The notes under the pieces are model-generated. The model had not been told where the DNA came from. It worked only from the letters and a program-made list of their open reading frames with translations, and ran no database searches. From Halalkalicoccus sp. NIPERK01 (GTDB taxonomy: Archaea > Halobacteriota > Halobacteria > Halobacteriales > Halalkalicoccaceae): 64,000 nucleotides of DNA. The DNA lies in assembly GCF_030287405.1 (NCBI RefSeq), contig NZ_JASVVV010000001.1, forward strand, positions 186,001 to 250,000. Direction: 5' to 3'. The stretch's first letter is position 1; every line of letters begins with the position of its first letter. The translations under genes and the position numbers were made by a program. Positions 50,943-59,297 of this stretch are shown in pieces.

Positions 50943-52396
50943 CCCTACCCTACTTCGCTCACCCCATACGGGATTCGCTCGTTGAGGGTAGGGCTTTGAT
51001 GTGGACTCCCGGCAATCAGTCCCCGGCAATAGACCGGTGACTCTTGCCGTTCAACATCCCACCATTCAAACGCACGTTTACTGGTGCGTCTCCGCCCCCC
51101 GACGTGGGCGAGGAACGGAGTCTGTGGTGCCGCTTCCGGGCGTACCGTAGCCCGATGTTCTTCGCACCGTTGTAGTCCGCGTTCACTTCGTACCCACACT
51201 TTTGGCACTTGAAGTGTTCTCCGTGGCGGTTGTTCTCGTGAGTGAACCCACAGTCCGTCCGAGAACAGCGTTGGGACGTATGGTTCGGCTCAACTTGTTC
51301 GACGGTGACGCCTCTCTCGGGCGCTTTGTAGGAGACGTACTCGAACAGGCGTCGGAACGCCCATACGTGGTGCCACTTCGCCTGTGGAAGTCGCTCACGA
51401 ATGTCGGTCAAGTCCTCGAACACGATAACGTTGCAGTCGCGTTCGACGGCTTCCGAGACGATCTCGTTGGCGACCGTGTGGATGTACTGCTTTCGCCACG
51501 CTTCTTCTCGCTTTCCGAGGCGAAGGAGCGCGTTGTGCGCGGCTTGCGTCCCGCGCTGTTGCATCTCTCCCCGTCGCTTCTCGAACTCGCCACACCAGTG
51601 GTCGTACTCGTCGCCCTGCCAGAACGTTCCGGTCGAAGCCACTGCGAGGCTGTTGACGCCGAGGTCGATACCGAGGACTGTTTGTTTTTGGTGCTCGGTA
51701 TCTTCCGAAACCCCGGATTCGTCGTTGTCGTACTTTCGCGTCGTGATGTGAAAGTAGAACTCGTCAGTCGCCATGTCGTATTGTAGTGTACTCGCCCGGA
51801 ACTCGTACTCCTCCGAGAGAACGTACCGTTCGTAGGGAGTTGGGCTATCCGCCGGAAGTTCGAAGTCGCACTCAACGCGCCCGTTGACGGTCGAGAGGGA
51901 CACACGGTCGCGGTAGAAGGTCGCGCTCCGCTTGTCGTAGACCATGCTCCATGATGTGAACTCCGGCTGGCTCACACGCTTGCCCTGTTTCCACCGTTCG
52001 ACGCACCCTTTCGTCGCTTGCACGGCGCGTCGGATGGCCTCTTGAACGAGGTTTGCGGTGAGGTCGGTTTCCGCCCGGAGGTCCTTGTAGAGCGCGTCCC
52101 GTGCGGTCGTATTCGCCGTAACGCAGTTCGTGTAGGATTCGTCGTTCCAACAGAACTCGGCGGCACGGTTCGCGCAGTGAAGGAACTGTCGGGCGGATTC
52201 GTGGAGGTCGTCGAGGCGCTCATCGGGGACGATGAGTTTGACCGGCGCGGTTCGACGCACCTCCATGTTTCAGATTACTGCCCAACGGTACTTATACGTT
52301 CAGGAGTCGGGTAGCTACCGTCGTGCGGTTGCGTCGTCCTTCGTCGGTTTCCTCTCCGACCTACTCGCTCCCTTCGGTCGCTCCTTGAGGTCGGAG
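50943..52396 (-). mobile_element. Solitary tnpB element (IS200/IS605 superfamily, IS1341-like), tnpA absent
   Basis: A tnpB gene flanked by two stem-loops. On its 3' side CCCTACCCT (50943-50951) pairs with AGGGTAGGG (50985-50993), 33-nt loop. On its 5' side CTCCGACCT (52354-52362) pairs with AGGTCGGAG (52388-52396), 25-nt loop. Both loops contain TCGCTC-like repeats. No tnpA transposase is present, so the element depends on one elsewhere. The guide (omega) RNA would be expected at the tnpB 3' end toward 50940. Exact element ends are estimates. Confidence 0.65.
51016..52266 (-). CDS. tnpB: TnpB RNA-guided nuclease (IS200/IS605 OrfB)
   Basis: A 416-residue TnpB, complete. The RuvC-like site is intact: D201 in LGIDLGVNSLAVAS, E284 in VIVFEDLTDIRERL and D364 in VNADYNGAKNIGLRYA. 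The zinc finger has Cys 334, 339, 354 and 357 (CSRTDC and CQKC). The N-terminal helical/wedge part begins RRTAPVKLIVPDERLDDLHE. TnpB cuts DNA next to a TAM under guidance of an omega RNA transcribed from the element's 3' end, helping the element to be retained. With all catalytic residues kept it is likely active rather than a repurposed dead regulator. Confidence 0.93.
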   Translation of the reverse strand: MEVRRTAPVKLIVPDERLDDLHESARQFLHCANRAAEFCWNDESYTNCVTANTTARDALYKDLRAETDLTANLVQEAIRRAVQATKGCVERWKQGKRVSQPEFTSWSMVYDKRSATFYRDRVSLSTVNGRVECDFELPADSPTPYERYVLSEEYEFRASTLQYDMATDEFYFHITTRKYDNDESGVSEDTEHQKQTVLGIDLGVNSLAVASTGTFWQGDEYDHWCGEFEKRRGEMQQRGTQAAHNALLRLGKREEAWRKQYIHTVANEIVSEAVERDCNVIVFEDLTDIRERLPQAKWHHVWAFRRLFEYVSYKAPERGVTVEQVEPNHTSQRCSRTDCGFTHENNRHGEHFKCQKCGYEVNADYNGAKNIGLRYARKRHHRLRSSPTSGGGDAPVNVRLNGGMLNGKSHRSIAGD

Positions 52397-52514
52397 GCTC
52401 CACCTCGAATTATGCTGATACCGTTGGCTCTCGTCGCCCCGCTATCATGATATTGTCGTGACAGCAACGGCAACGTTTAATCACGTGGTCTTTGTTCGTC
52501 CGACTGGTATCTCT

Positions 52515-53249
52515 ATGACACAACACTCTACAGGCAAAACAACGAGGGGGATCGCGACACGGCGGACGGTTCTGAAGACCGGGCTGGCGGTCTCCGCGGC
52601 GGCAGTTGGCGTTTCAGCAACAGGTATCGGGGCGGCCCAATCGGAGCTCGACCTCTCACTCGACGTGGATGCGGAGGCCGAGTTGGTGACGATCACCAAC
52701 AACGGCGACTCGGAGGCCGACCTGAGCGGGTATCAGGTCAACTTCGAGGCGGGCGAGGACAGCAACGTGGATCAGATCCGCACGATCGCGGACGGCGCCG
52801 TCATCGGGGCGGGCGAGTCCGCAACGCTCGCGACGGGCGCCGGCGAGTCCGGCGACTTCTCGCTGACCGAGCCCTACGACGGGGAGGTGCTGAACAACGA
52901 CGGATCCGACGTGGTGGCGATCCTGACGCCCGGGGGCGACGAAGTGGCCCGCTCGGATGGCGCCAGTAGCGGGGGCTCCGATTCGGGAGGGAACGAGTCG
53001 GGCACGGATGATGGGGACTCTGATTCGAATGACGGGGGCGGCGACGAGGCGCCCGATGAGGACTCGTCTACAGGCGATGAGGAGTCCACAGGGGATGATG
53101 GAGATGAGCAGTCCGGTGACGGCGATGGGAGTCGCACCAGCGACACTGAGTCGGCTGGTGGAGACGAGTGCCCCGATGAGACGGATGCTGACGGCGACGG
53201 CGTGGTTGCAAGCGAGGATGCTGACGATGACTGCGCGAAGATCCAGTAG
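52515..53249 (+). CDS. Secreted lamin-tail domain protein with acidic Ser/Gly-rich stalk
   Basis: A 244-residue exported protein. ATRRTVLKTGLAVSAAAVGVSA (about residues 15-36) is a Tat signal peptide. Next comes a lamin-tail-like beta domain (LVTITNNGDSEADLSGYQVNFEAGED, to about residue 145), commonly attached to haloarchaeal extracellular enzymes. A long low-complexity stretch of Gly, Ser, Asp and Glu follows. The end DETDADGDGVVASEDADDDC resembles a calcium-binding thrombospondin type 3 repeat. There is no catalytic domain. I chose ATG 52515, directly before the signal; TTTAATC about 30 nt upstream can be its TATA box. Confidence 0.8.
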   Translation: MTQHSTGKTTRGIATRRTVLKTGLAVSAAAVGVSATGIGAAQSELDLSLDVDAEAELVTITNNGDSEADLSGYQVNFEAGEDSNVDQIRTIADGAVIGAGESATLATGAGESGDFSLTEPYDGEVLNNDGSDVVAILTPGGDEVARSDGASSGGSDSGGNESGTDDGDSDSNDGGGDEAPDEDSSTGDEESTGDDGDEQSGDGDGSRTSDTESAGGDECPDETDADGDGVVASEDADDDCAKIQ

Positions 53250-53302
53250 CTGAACGAGCCAGTCTCCGATTCACACGTCCGCGTGTGTCTTCGAGGCAGT
53301 GC

Positions 53303-53560
53303 TCAGCTCCCGTTTTCGATTTCGCAGTCGCGTCTCGGAACGGAGTAGAGCGGCGTTTCGACGCGAGACAGGTATCCGTGCTCGGTGAGGTCGCCGTTCA
53401 GATCCGCGATCGCCTCCACCAGTCGGCGAGCGAGTCGAACCCGCTCGGGTGGACGGACGGCTCGAGGTCGTCGTCATCGCGCGGATCGATCGTGCCGAGA
53501 AAGAGGACGCGACGATCTCCTCCTCCGAAACGGTTGTAGGGCGGCCCTACGGTGGGTAGA
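53303..53560 (-). pseudogene. Decayed gene fragment with frameshift (unidentified)
   Basis: On the reverse strand, one frame reads VLFLGTIDPRDDDDLEPSVH and continues to FDSLADW, typical haloarchaeal protein text, and stops shortly after. A second frame takes over at the same point: LVEAIADLNGDLTEHGYLSR and then VETPLYSVPRRDCEIENGS, ending TGA at 53303. Joined by a one-base shift near 53415-53425 they give a plausible 75-residue C-terminus. No start or upstream domain is left. The parent family was not recognised. It lies next to the TnpB element and a secreted protein. Confidence 0.4.
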
Positions 53561-53622
53561 GCTGCGCTACTCGTCGTACCCACGGCATAACAAGATGTAA
53601 ACGAGCTATCGTGTATGTCGGA

Positions 53623-54198
53623 ATGTCCGCCGAGCCACTCACACCGACCCGTTCGACCGGAACGCGCGACCTCGTCGGCCGCGTTCCCGACTCGCTTCGC
53701 GCGTTCGTCCGTTCGGAACACCGTCTGGAGAAGGAGGAGGTCTTCGACCTCCTCTACAACCCGCGGCGGCGCGCCACGCTGCAGTTGCTCGCCCGGCGCG
53801 ACCGGCCCCGCACGATGGACGACCTCGTCGATCGGATCGCGGCCGAGGAGAACGACGTCCCGATCGACGAACTAGAGCGCCAGCAGCGCCGGCGCGTCCA
53901 CGTCTCGCTCTACCAGACCCACCTCCCGCTGCTCGACAGCGTCGACGCGATCGAGTACGATCCCGAGACCAAGGCGGTCGCACCGGGGGCGTGTCTGGAG
54001 GAACTCCTCCCGTACCTCGACGTCCCCGGCACGACGCGGGTCCCGTGGCGGACGTACTACGGGCGGGTGCTGGCCGGGTACGCCTGCCTCGGCGCGGTCG
54101 TCCTCGGGGGGCTGGTCGGCGCGCTCTCGCTGTCGACGCTCGCGCTGGTGACGACGGTCCTGTTTCTCGCGCTCGCGCTCGTTCAGGGGTCCTACTAG
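53623..54198 (+). CDS. DUF7344-type winged-helix protein with two membrane helices
   Basis: A 191-residue protein. Residues 35-125 match the haloarchaeal DUF7344 domain: VFDLLYNPRRRATLQLLARRDRPRTMDDLVDRIA, then RRRVHVSLYQTHLPLLDSVDAIEYD, a degenerate winged helix. Two hydrophobic helices close it (about residues 140-190, VLAGYACLGAVVLGGLVGALSLSTLALVTTVLFLALAL). A membrane-anchored sensor/regulator is plausible. I chose the ATG at 53623; GTG 53611 is an alternative. It lies 69 nt upstream of the large membrane protein, a pairing suggesting joint function. Confidence 0.75.
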   Translation: MSAEPLTPTRSTGTRDLVGRVPDSLRAFVRSEHRLEKEEVFDLLYNPRRRATLQLLARRDRPRTMDDLVDRIAAEENDVPIDELERQQRRRVHVSLYQTHLPLLDSVDAIEYDPETKAVAPGACLEELLPYLDVPGTTRVPWRTYYGRVLAGYACLGAVVLGGLVGALSLSTLALVTTVLFLALALVQGSY

Positions 54199-54267
54199 CG
54201 CCCGTCGCCCCATCCCGGTTTTCCCGGCGTTCGCGTCGATGGGGAGCGCCGCGTCGAGCCGTAAGCG

Positions 54268-56145
54268 ATGGATAACAAGGCCGATCTGTGGCGATTCCCC
54301 GACGATGAGACCGGAGGGACACCGATGGCGCTGACCGACCGCTCCGACGGTCGGCGCCGGAAGACCGAAGTGACGCTCGCGGTCGGCTACGCGGCGCTGG
54401 CCGTCGCGATCCTCGTCGCCCGCCGCGCCCCGGCGACGGGCCACGAGGTATCGATCTACACGGCGACCCCGCCGGGTTTCTGGGTCGGCATGGCGCTGGC
54501 GCTGGTGATCGCGCTGCTGGTGTCGCTGTACGCTCGAAGCGACCGGTTCCGGTCGCTCGCGGTCGCCCTCGCCGTCCTGAGCGGCGTGGCGTTCGGCTCG
54601 CTCCCGGTGATCCGCGGGTACTTCTTCTACGGGCTGTACGACTCGCTGACCCACCTGGGCTGGGCCAACGACATCGCGAGCGGCGCGCTCGCACCGACCG
54701 GGCTGATGTACCCCGGCATCCACATCGTCTCGTTGTTCGTCGCCGCCGTCACGGGGTTCGACACGTCGACGGCGATGTTGCTGATGGTCGCCTGTATGTT
54801 CGCGGTGTTCCTCGTGTTCGTCCCGCTGTGCGTGCGGGCGATCGTCCCGTCGCGGCCCGCGCTGGTCGTGGGCGCGTTCTCGGCGCTCTTGCTGTTGCCG
54901 ATCACCCAGATGAGCACGCACCCGAGCGCCCACACGATGTCGCAGGCGATCCTGTTCTCGACGCTGCTCGTGTTCCTGCTCGTGCGCTTCCTCGCGACGC
55001 CACGGGACAGCCCGGCGCTGCGACCGCTCTCGCTTCTCCTGGCGCTCGTCGCCGGCGTTGTCGTCGTGTTCCACCCCCAACTCGCGGTTCACCTGCTGGT
55101 CGCGCTCGTCGGGATCTGCGCCTTCCAGTTGCTCTACCGGGTCGTCACGTCCGACCGCCCGCTGCACACCTACCCGACGGTCTACAGCCACACCGTGTTC
55201 CTCCTCGGGGTGTTCGTCCTCTGGTCGGCCAACCACGACCTCTTTTCGGGGATCGCCACGCAGGCGATCACCAGCGCGATCGCGTTCGTCCTCGGGACGG
55301 GCACCCAGGAGGCCGGGTCGTCGATCGCCTCGCAGGGGTCGTCGCTGCTCGCGATCGGCGGGAGCATCGAGATCGTCTTCTTCAAACTCTTCTTCGTGAG
55401 CCTGGTGTTCTGTTTCCTCAGCGCGGGGCTGTTCCTCGCGACGTTCAGTTCGTGGGGCCGGCGCGCCGGCTACACCTCGACGCAGATCCAGTACCTCTCC
55501 GCGGGCCTCGCGGCGCTCTTTCCGGTGTTCGTCTTCTACTTCATCGGGACGCTCTCGGAGATGTACTTCCGGGTGTTCGGGCTGATGATGCTGTTCGTGA
55601 CGATCCTCGGGGCGGTCGCGATCACCGTCGGAGCGCAAGGGCTCGCGGGGCGCTTCTCGAGGCGGTCGGTCAGACCGGTCGTGGCCGGCCTGTTCGTCGT
55701 CCTGCTCGTCCTCGCGCTCGTGGCCGCCTTCCCCTCGCCGTACGTCTACCAGCAGTCGCCCCACGTCACCCACCAGCAGATGCACGGCCACGCGCTGGCC
55801 TTCGAGAACCAGCAGGGCGATACCCAGTTCGCGGGGGTGCGACAGGGGCCCTACCGGTACGTCGACGCCATCGAGGGCGGCGGCCGGACCAGCGAACACA
55901 GCGAGCAGGTCCCTGCCGAGCGCATGCACGACGGCTTGCCGGCGTACTTCGAGGGCGATCGGTACGTGGTGGTCACGGAGATAGACGAGCAACGCGAGGT
56001 CGAGGCGTATCGAGAACTCCGGTACGCCGAGGAGGACTTCGCCGCCATCGAATCCCAGCAAGGCGTCCACAACGTCCAGTCGAACGGCGAGTTCGACCTC
56101 TACATGGTTCCCGAGCAACGGAACCCGGACGACCCGCCCGCCTGA
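54268..56145 (+). CDS. Large polytopic membrane protein of unknown function
   Basis: A 625-residue protein with about 13 hydrophobic helices up to residue 500 and a C-terminal extracellular soluble domain of about 120 residues (from YVYQQSPHVTHQQ). The helix-rich part has the loop YDSLTHLGWANDIASGALAPTGLMYPGIH, reminiscent of the acidic first loop of GT-C-type transferases, but no proven catalytic motif. Such proteins accompany haloarchaeal glycan genes. An alternative start is ATG 54325 (MALTDRSDG). The TGA is fused to the palindrome at 56145. Confidence 0.8.
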   Translation: MDNKADLWRFPDDETGGTPMALTDRSDGRRRKTEVTLAVGYAALAVAILVARRAPATGHEVSIYTATPPGFWVGMALALVIALLVSLYARSDRFRSLAVALAVLSGVAFGSLPVIRGYFFYGLYDSLTHLGWANDIASGALAPTGLMYPGIHIVSLFVAAVTGFDTSTAMLLMVACMFAVFLVFVPLCVRAIVPSRPALVVGAFSALLLLPITQMSTHPSAHTMSQAILFSTLLVFLLVRFLATPRDSPALRPLSLLLALVAGVVVVFHPQLAVHLLVALVGICAFQLLYRVVTSDRPLHTYPTVYSHTVFLLGVFVLWSANHDLFSGIATQAITSAIAFVLGTGTQEAGSSIASQGSSLLAIGGSIEIVFFKLFFVSLVFCFLSAGLFLATFSSWGRRAGYTSTQIQYLSAGLAALFPVFVFYFIGTLSEMYFRVFGLMMLFVTILGAVAITVGAQGLAGRFSRRSVRPVVAGLFVVLLVLALVAAFPSPYVYQQSPHVTHQQMHGHALAFENQQGDTQFAGVRQGPYRYVDAIEGGGRTSEHSEQVPAERMHDGLPAYFEGDRYVVVTEIDEQREVEAYRELRYAEEDFAAIESQQGVHNVQSNGEFDLYMVPEQRNPDDPPA

Positions 56146-56248
56146 TACCGTCGGTCATCCCCCGTGAATCGATCGCAGACGGGACCCACTCGCACGGCGG
56201 CCCGTCACAGCGGGCACGCGCCGTCCGATGGTCCATGACCGAGAGTAT
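56145..56248. repeat. Inverted repeat with ATACCGTCGGTCAT arms (stop-codon palindrome, copy 4)
   Basis: ATACCGTCGGTCAT (56145-56158) starts on the last base of the membrane protein's TGA. ATGACCGAGAGTAT (56235-56248) is its reverse complement at 12 of 14 positions, with 76 nt between. The arms are almost the same as in copy 1 at 4844, while the spacer sequences differ. Confidence 0.65.
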
Positions 56249-56685
56249 ACGCCGTCGTCCCGGAGCGCTGGCGGTCGGGATGAGCCTCCTCGCCACGACA
56301 CGCCCGTAGGGCCGTACTACGCCGGCGCTTCCCGGAGTAGGATCCAGTGAACCGCGCACGCACCGGATAACAATCCCCCCCGCCTCCCTACGGACGGACG
56401 CCGTGGGCGATTACAGCACATCCCACGGCCGGCGTTTCACCGAGGGGTGTTCGTCTGCACGCGCGCGGGGATCGAGGCTCGGGTCCCCGCGTGTGGTGCG
56501 TAAGCGCACCTCCGATGCTGTGCCTGATCCGACTTCGATCGCCGCAGAGGCCCTCCAATCGGCCGAGACCGATCACGGCGGTGTGCGCCTCGTTCCGTTC
56601 GCGGCGTCGGGCCGTGATCGATAGGGGGTATCCAATCGATCCTTAACGCCTCTGTAGTAAGGTAGTTTCCTCCCAATGATCGGTC
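56249..56685. other. Intergenic region, no gene recognised
   Basis: About 440 nt between the palindrome and the first PadR-like gene. Forward and reverse frames of up to about 73 codons are rich in Arg, Ser and Gly and lack protein-like pattern. The last 50 nt before the PadR start (TCCTTAACGCC, TAGTAAGGTAG) probably contain its promoter. Nothing else seen. Confidence 0.4.
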
Positions 56686-56985
56686 ATGAACGTATCGACG
56701 AAACTCCAACGCGACCTCCTGTACGTGATCGCCGGACACGAGGGGGCGACTGGTCCCGCGCTCAGGCGGACCCTCGAGGCGTACTACCGGACCGAGATCC
56801 GCCACGATCGCCTGTCCGCCAACCTGGACACCCTTCGCGAGCAGGGGTTCGTCGAGCGGGTCGGTCGCGCCGACCCGAGCTACGCGCTCACGGACCGCGG
56901 GCGCCGCGAGATCGACGCGCGCCGGGCGTGGGAATCGAAGTACTTCGACCCCGAGAAGGGGAACGACGGATCGGTTCGACGCTAA
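56686..56985 (+). CDS. PadR-family winged-helix protein (paralogue 1)
   Basis: A 99-residue regulator: TKLQRDLLYVIAGHEGATGPALRRTLEAYYRTEI, then HDRLSANLDTLREQGFVERVG and YALTDRGRREIDARRAW, the haloarchaeal PadR/PhiH1-type winged helix with its closing wing. It has no C-terminal sensor domain. A paralogue lies 3 kb away (59780-60067) and the two genes share a nearly identical run of about 35 bp encoding ALTDRGRREIDA. The start is preceded by a second ATG 10 nt upstream in another frame. Target unknown. Confidence 0.85.
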   Translation: MNVSTKLQRDLLYVIAGHEGATGPALRRTLEAYYRTEIRHDRLSANLDTLREQGFVERVGRADPSYALTDRGRREIDARRAWESKYFDPEKGNDGSVRR

Positions 56986-57002
56986 CGGCAGTCGATCCCG
57001 GA

Positions 57003-57302
57003 TTACGGCTCCCGGTGCCGGTGTGGTTGGTCCCGGTGAGCGTGGAGTTCGCTGATACAGTGCTTGCAGTAGGTGTACGCTGGGTCGTTCTCGGTCTGGC
57101 ACGTCCGACACGTCACTGACGAGGGTGACGGGTCCGCTCGATCCACGTCGGGGAGCGGGTTTCGACTCCGGGCGAGCGGGGCCGGAGGGGTGCCCGACTC
57201 GTCGTCGGCTCCGCGTCGAAACTGGCCGAGACAGTAGCTCCCCACGACGTAAAACAGCGTACAGACGAGCAGGATACCGAGCAGCTGTCCGATGGAAGCC
57301 AT
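57003..57302 (-). CDS. Small membrane-anchored zinc-ribbon protein
   Basis: A 99-residue protein. The N-terminal helix IGQLLGILLVCTLFYVVGSYCL (residues 4-25) is a membrane anchor. After a basic, proline-rich linker comes a zinc ribbon with CRTCQTENDPAYTYCKHC (about residues 65-82; CxxC-x10-CxxC). It ends in a His-rich tail (LHAHRDQPHRHREP). Similar single-helix zinc-ribbon proteins (DUF7577-like) are widespread in haloarchaea without known function. Convergent with the PadR gene at 56686. Confidence 0.75.
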   Translation of the reverse strand: MASIGQLLGILLVCTLFYVVGSYCLGQFRRGADDESGTPPAPLARSRNPLPDVDRADPSPSSVTCRTCQTENDPAYTYCKHCISELHAHRDQPHRHREP

Positions 57303-57456
57303 GCTCTATCGTGATACTTGTTATCACAGCCTATAGAGTGCTTCGGTCGGGTCGTACTCGTTAGGTAGACGATAGGTTCGGCCGTCCCGACGAACCGCGT
57401 CTCACTGGTGTGTAAAACGAGATACATACTTACCCCTCCGTGTCGTATGGCCATCC

Positions 57457-57879
57457 ATGACACGACGCATCCTGGTTCCGGTGGACGATTCGCCGCGCGC
57501 CCGCGACGCGCTGGAGTTCGTGCTCTCGGAACACGCCGGGGACGACATCGTCCTGTTGCACGTCCTCGACCCGATCACCGCGATCTACGTCTCGGAGCCG
57601 AGCGTCTGGGACGACGAGATGATCGATCGGCGGCGTGAACGCGCCGCGGAACTGCTCGAGGAGCTTCGGGGAGAGGCGGAACGCGCCGACGGCACCGTGA
57701 CGACCGTGATCGAACACGGCGACCCGTCCCGCGTGATCGTCGAATCCGCCCGGGAGAACGAGATCGACCAGATCGTGATCGGGAGCCACGGCCGCTCGGG
57801 GGTCTCGCGCGTCCTGCTCGGAAGCGTCGCCGAGACCGTCGCACGACGCTCGCCCGTCCCCGTGACGATCGTCCGCTGA
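57457..57879 (+). CDS. Universal stress protein (UspA family)
   Basis: A 140-residue Usp domain. RRILVPVDDSPRARDALEFVLS at the start supplies the first strand and the ATP-contacting Asp; IVIGSHGRSGVSRVLLGSVAETVARRSPVPVTIVR at the end carries the G-x2-G-x9-G-(S/T) nucleotide-binding motif (GRSG...GS). ATP-binding dimers of this kind are produced under stress. The start is set by the RRILVPVDDS pattern. It stands alone, convergent with the FAD oxidase gene 20 nt away. Confidence 0.92.
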   Translation: MTRRILVPVDDSPRARDALEFVLSEHAGDDIVLLHVLDPITAIYVSEPSVWDDEMIDRRRERAAELLEELRGEAERADGTVTTVIEHGDPSRVIVESARENEIDQIVIGSHGRSGVSRVLLGSVAETVARRSPVPVTIVR

Positions 57880-57899
57880 CCGGACCGGGAGACGACCGT

Positions 57900-59297
57900 T
57901 CACGCGGTCGGCTCGACGTTCTGGTTCACCCGGAACAGGTTGGTCGGGTCGTACTCGTTCTTGCATTCGACCAGCCGGTCGTAGTTCTCGCCGTAGGCGA
58001 GTTCCTCCTGTCCGGCCTCCTCGCTGATGAAGTTCACGTACACGCCGCCGGTCGCGTACGGCGCCATGGCGTCGTAGAACTCGCGGGCCCACGCGATGCA
58101 CTTCTCGTCGTCCGCGGGGTCCTCCCACCGGGTGTGGACGTTCATCGCGTACTCGGCGTCCCGGTGGGGATAGGCGGTCGCGTCGGCGGGGACGCGCGCC
58201 ATCGCGCCGCCGACCTGCCCGAAGAAGATCTCCGAGAGCGGCGAGGGGAGGGCGGCCGCGTACTCGACGGCGGTGTCGATGGCCTCGTCCGGGAGTTCGT
58301 GGAAGTTGTGGGACTTCCAGTAGTTGCGGGCCCCCTCGGTGAGCAGCGGGTCGAACGCCTGCTGGAACGCCGCGTACTGGTGGGGGCTGACGGCGTCGGC
58401 GATCGGATCGCCGAACTCCCTGATCGGGGCCAGCACCTCCTCGCCCTCCTCCATATCCCCCGCGTAGAACGCGACCACGATGGCCACGCCGACCCCGTGG
58501 ACGTCCTCCGGGAGGAACGGCAGCGGCGGGGCCCCCCGAAGGATGCCCCAGACGGACGCTTCGTCGGGCGCGTCGGCGTTGAAATCACGGAGGTGTCGCA
58601 GTACCTCGGGCGCGTCCTCGCCCCGGTAGACGATCGGGCCACAGAGCACCTCGGGGCCGACCTCGTGGAGGTCGAACTCGAAGGAGGTAACGACGCCGAA
58701 GTTCCCGCCGCCGCCGCGTATCCCCCAGAAGAGGTCCTCGTTTTCCTCCTCGCTCGCGTGGAGGAGGTCGCCCTCGGCGGTGACGACGTCGGCCGAGCGC
58801 AGGTTGTCGACCGTCATCCCGTACTTGCGGGTGAGCCACCCGAAGCCGCCGCCGAGGGTGAGCCCCGCGACGCCGGTCGTCGAGTTGATGCCCAACGGCG
58901 TCGCGAGGCCGAACGCCTGGGCCTCGTGGTCGAAATCGGCCAGCGTCGCGCCGGGTTCGACGCGGGCGGTCCGTGAGTCCGGATCGACCCGGACGGCGTC
59001 CATCGCCGAGAGGTCGATCACGAGGCCGCCGTCACAGACCGCCTTGCCGGCGATGTTGTGGCCACCGCCCTTGACGGCGACCAACAGGTCGTTCTCGCGG
59101 GCGAACTCCACGGCCCCCATCACGTCCGCGACGCCCCGACACCGGGCGATGTAGTCGGGAGTCCTGTCGATCATGCCGTTCCAGATCGATCGGCTCTCGT
59201 CGTAGCCCGGATCGTCCGGTCCGAGCAACTCCCCACGGAGATGCCCGCTCAGTTCGGTAACGGTCCGCTCGTCTACGCGCGTCTCTCCTGTAGCCAT
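57900..59297 (-). CDS. FAD-linked oxidase, berberine-bridge (BBE) type
   Basis: A 465-residue flavoprotein. YIARCRGVADVMGAVEFARENDLLVAVKGGGHNIAGKAVCDGGLVIDLS (about residues 49-96) is the PCMH-type FAD domain; the His of GGGHN is where BBE enzymes bind FAD covalently. GLTLGGGFGWLTRKYGMTVDNL follows. The C-terminal YGENYDRLVECKNEYDPTNLFRVNQNV (about 435-461) is the BBE domain. It oxidises carbohydrates, alcohols or alkaloid-like substrates with O2; the substrate is unknown. Usual full length, no signal peptide, hence cytoplasmic. Confidence 0.92.
   Translation of the reverse strand: MATGETRVDERTVTELSGHLRGELLGPDDPGYDESRSIWNGMIDRTPDYIARCRGVADVMGAVEFARENDLLVAVKGGGHNIAGKAVCDGGLVIDLSAMDAVRVDPDSRTARVEPGATLADFDHEAQAFGLATPLGINSTTGVAGLTLGGGFGWLTRKYGMTVDNLRSADVVTAEGDLLHASEEENEDLFWGIRGGGGNFGVVTSFEFDLHEVGPEVLCGPIVYRGEDAPEVLRHLRDFNADAPDEASVWGILRGAPPLPFLPEDVHGVGVAIVVAFYAGDMEEGEEVLAPIREFGDPIADAVSPHQYAAFQQAFDPLLTEGARNYWKSHNFHELPDEAIDTAVEYAAALPSPLSEIFFGQVGGAMARVPADATAYPHRDAEYAMNVHTRWEDPADDEKCIAWAREFYDAMAPYATGGVYVNFISEEAGQEELAYGENYDRLVECKNEYDPTNLFRVNQNVEPTA

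Noticed and set aside
51016-52266. TnpB repurposed as a dead transcription regulator
   Set aside because: All three RuvC acidic residues and the zinc-finger cysteines are intact.
56403-56624. 73-codon forward frame upstream of the first PadR gene
   Set aside because: GTG start, Ser/Arg-rich text and no similarity to a known fold; regarded as noise.
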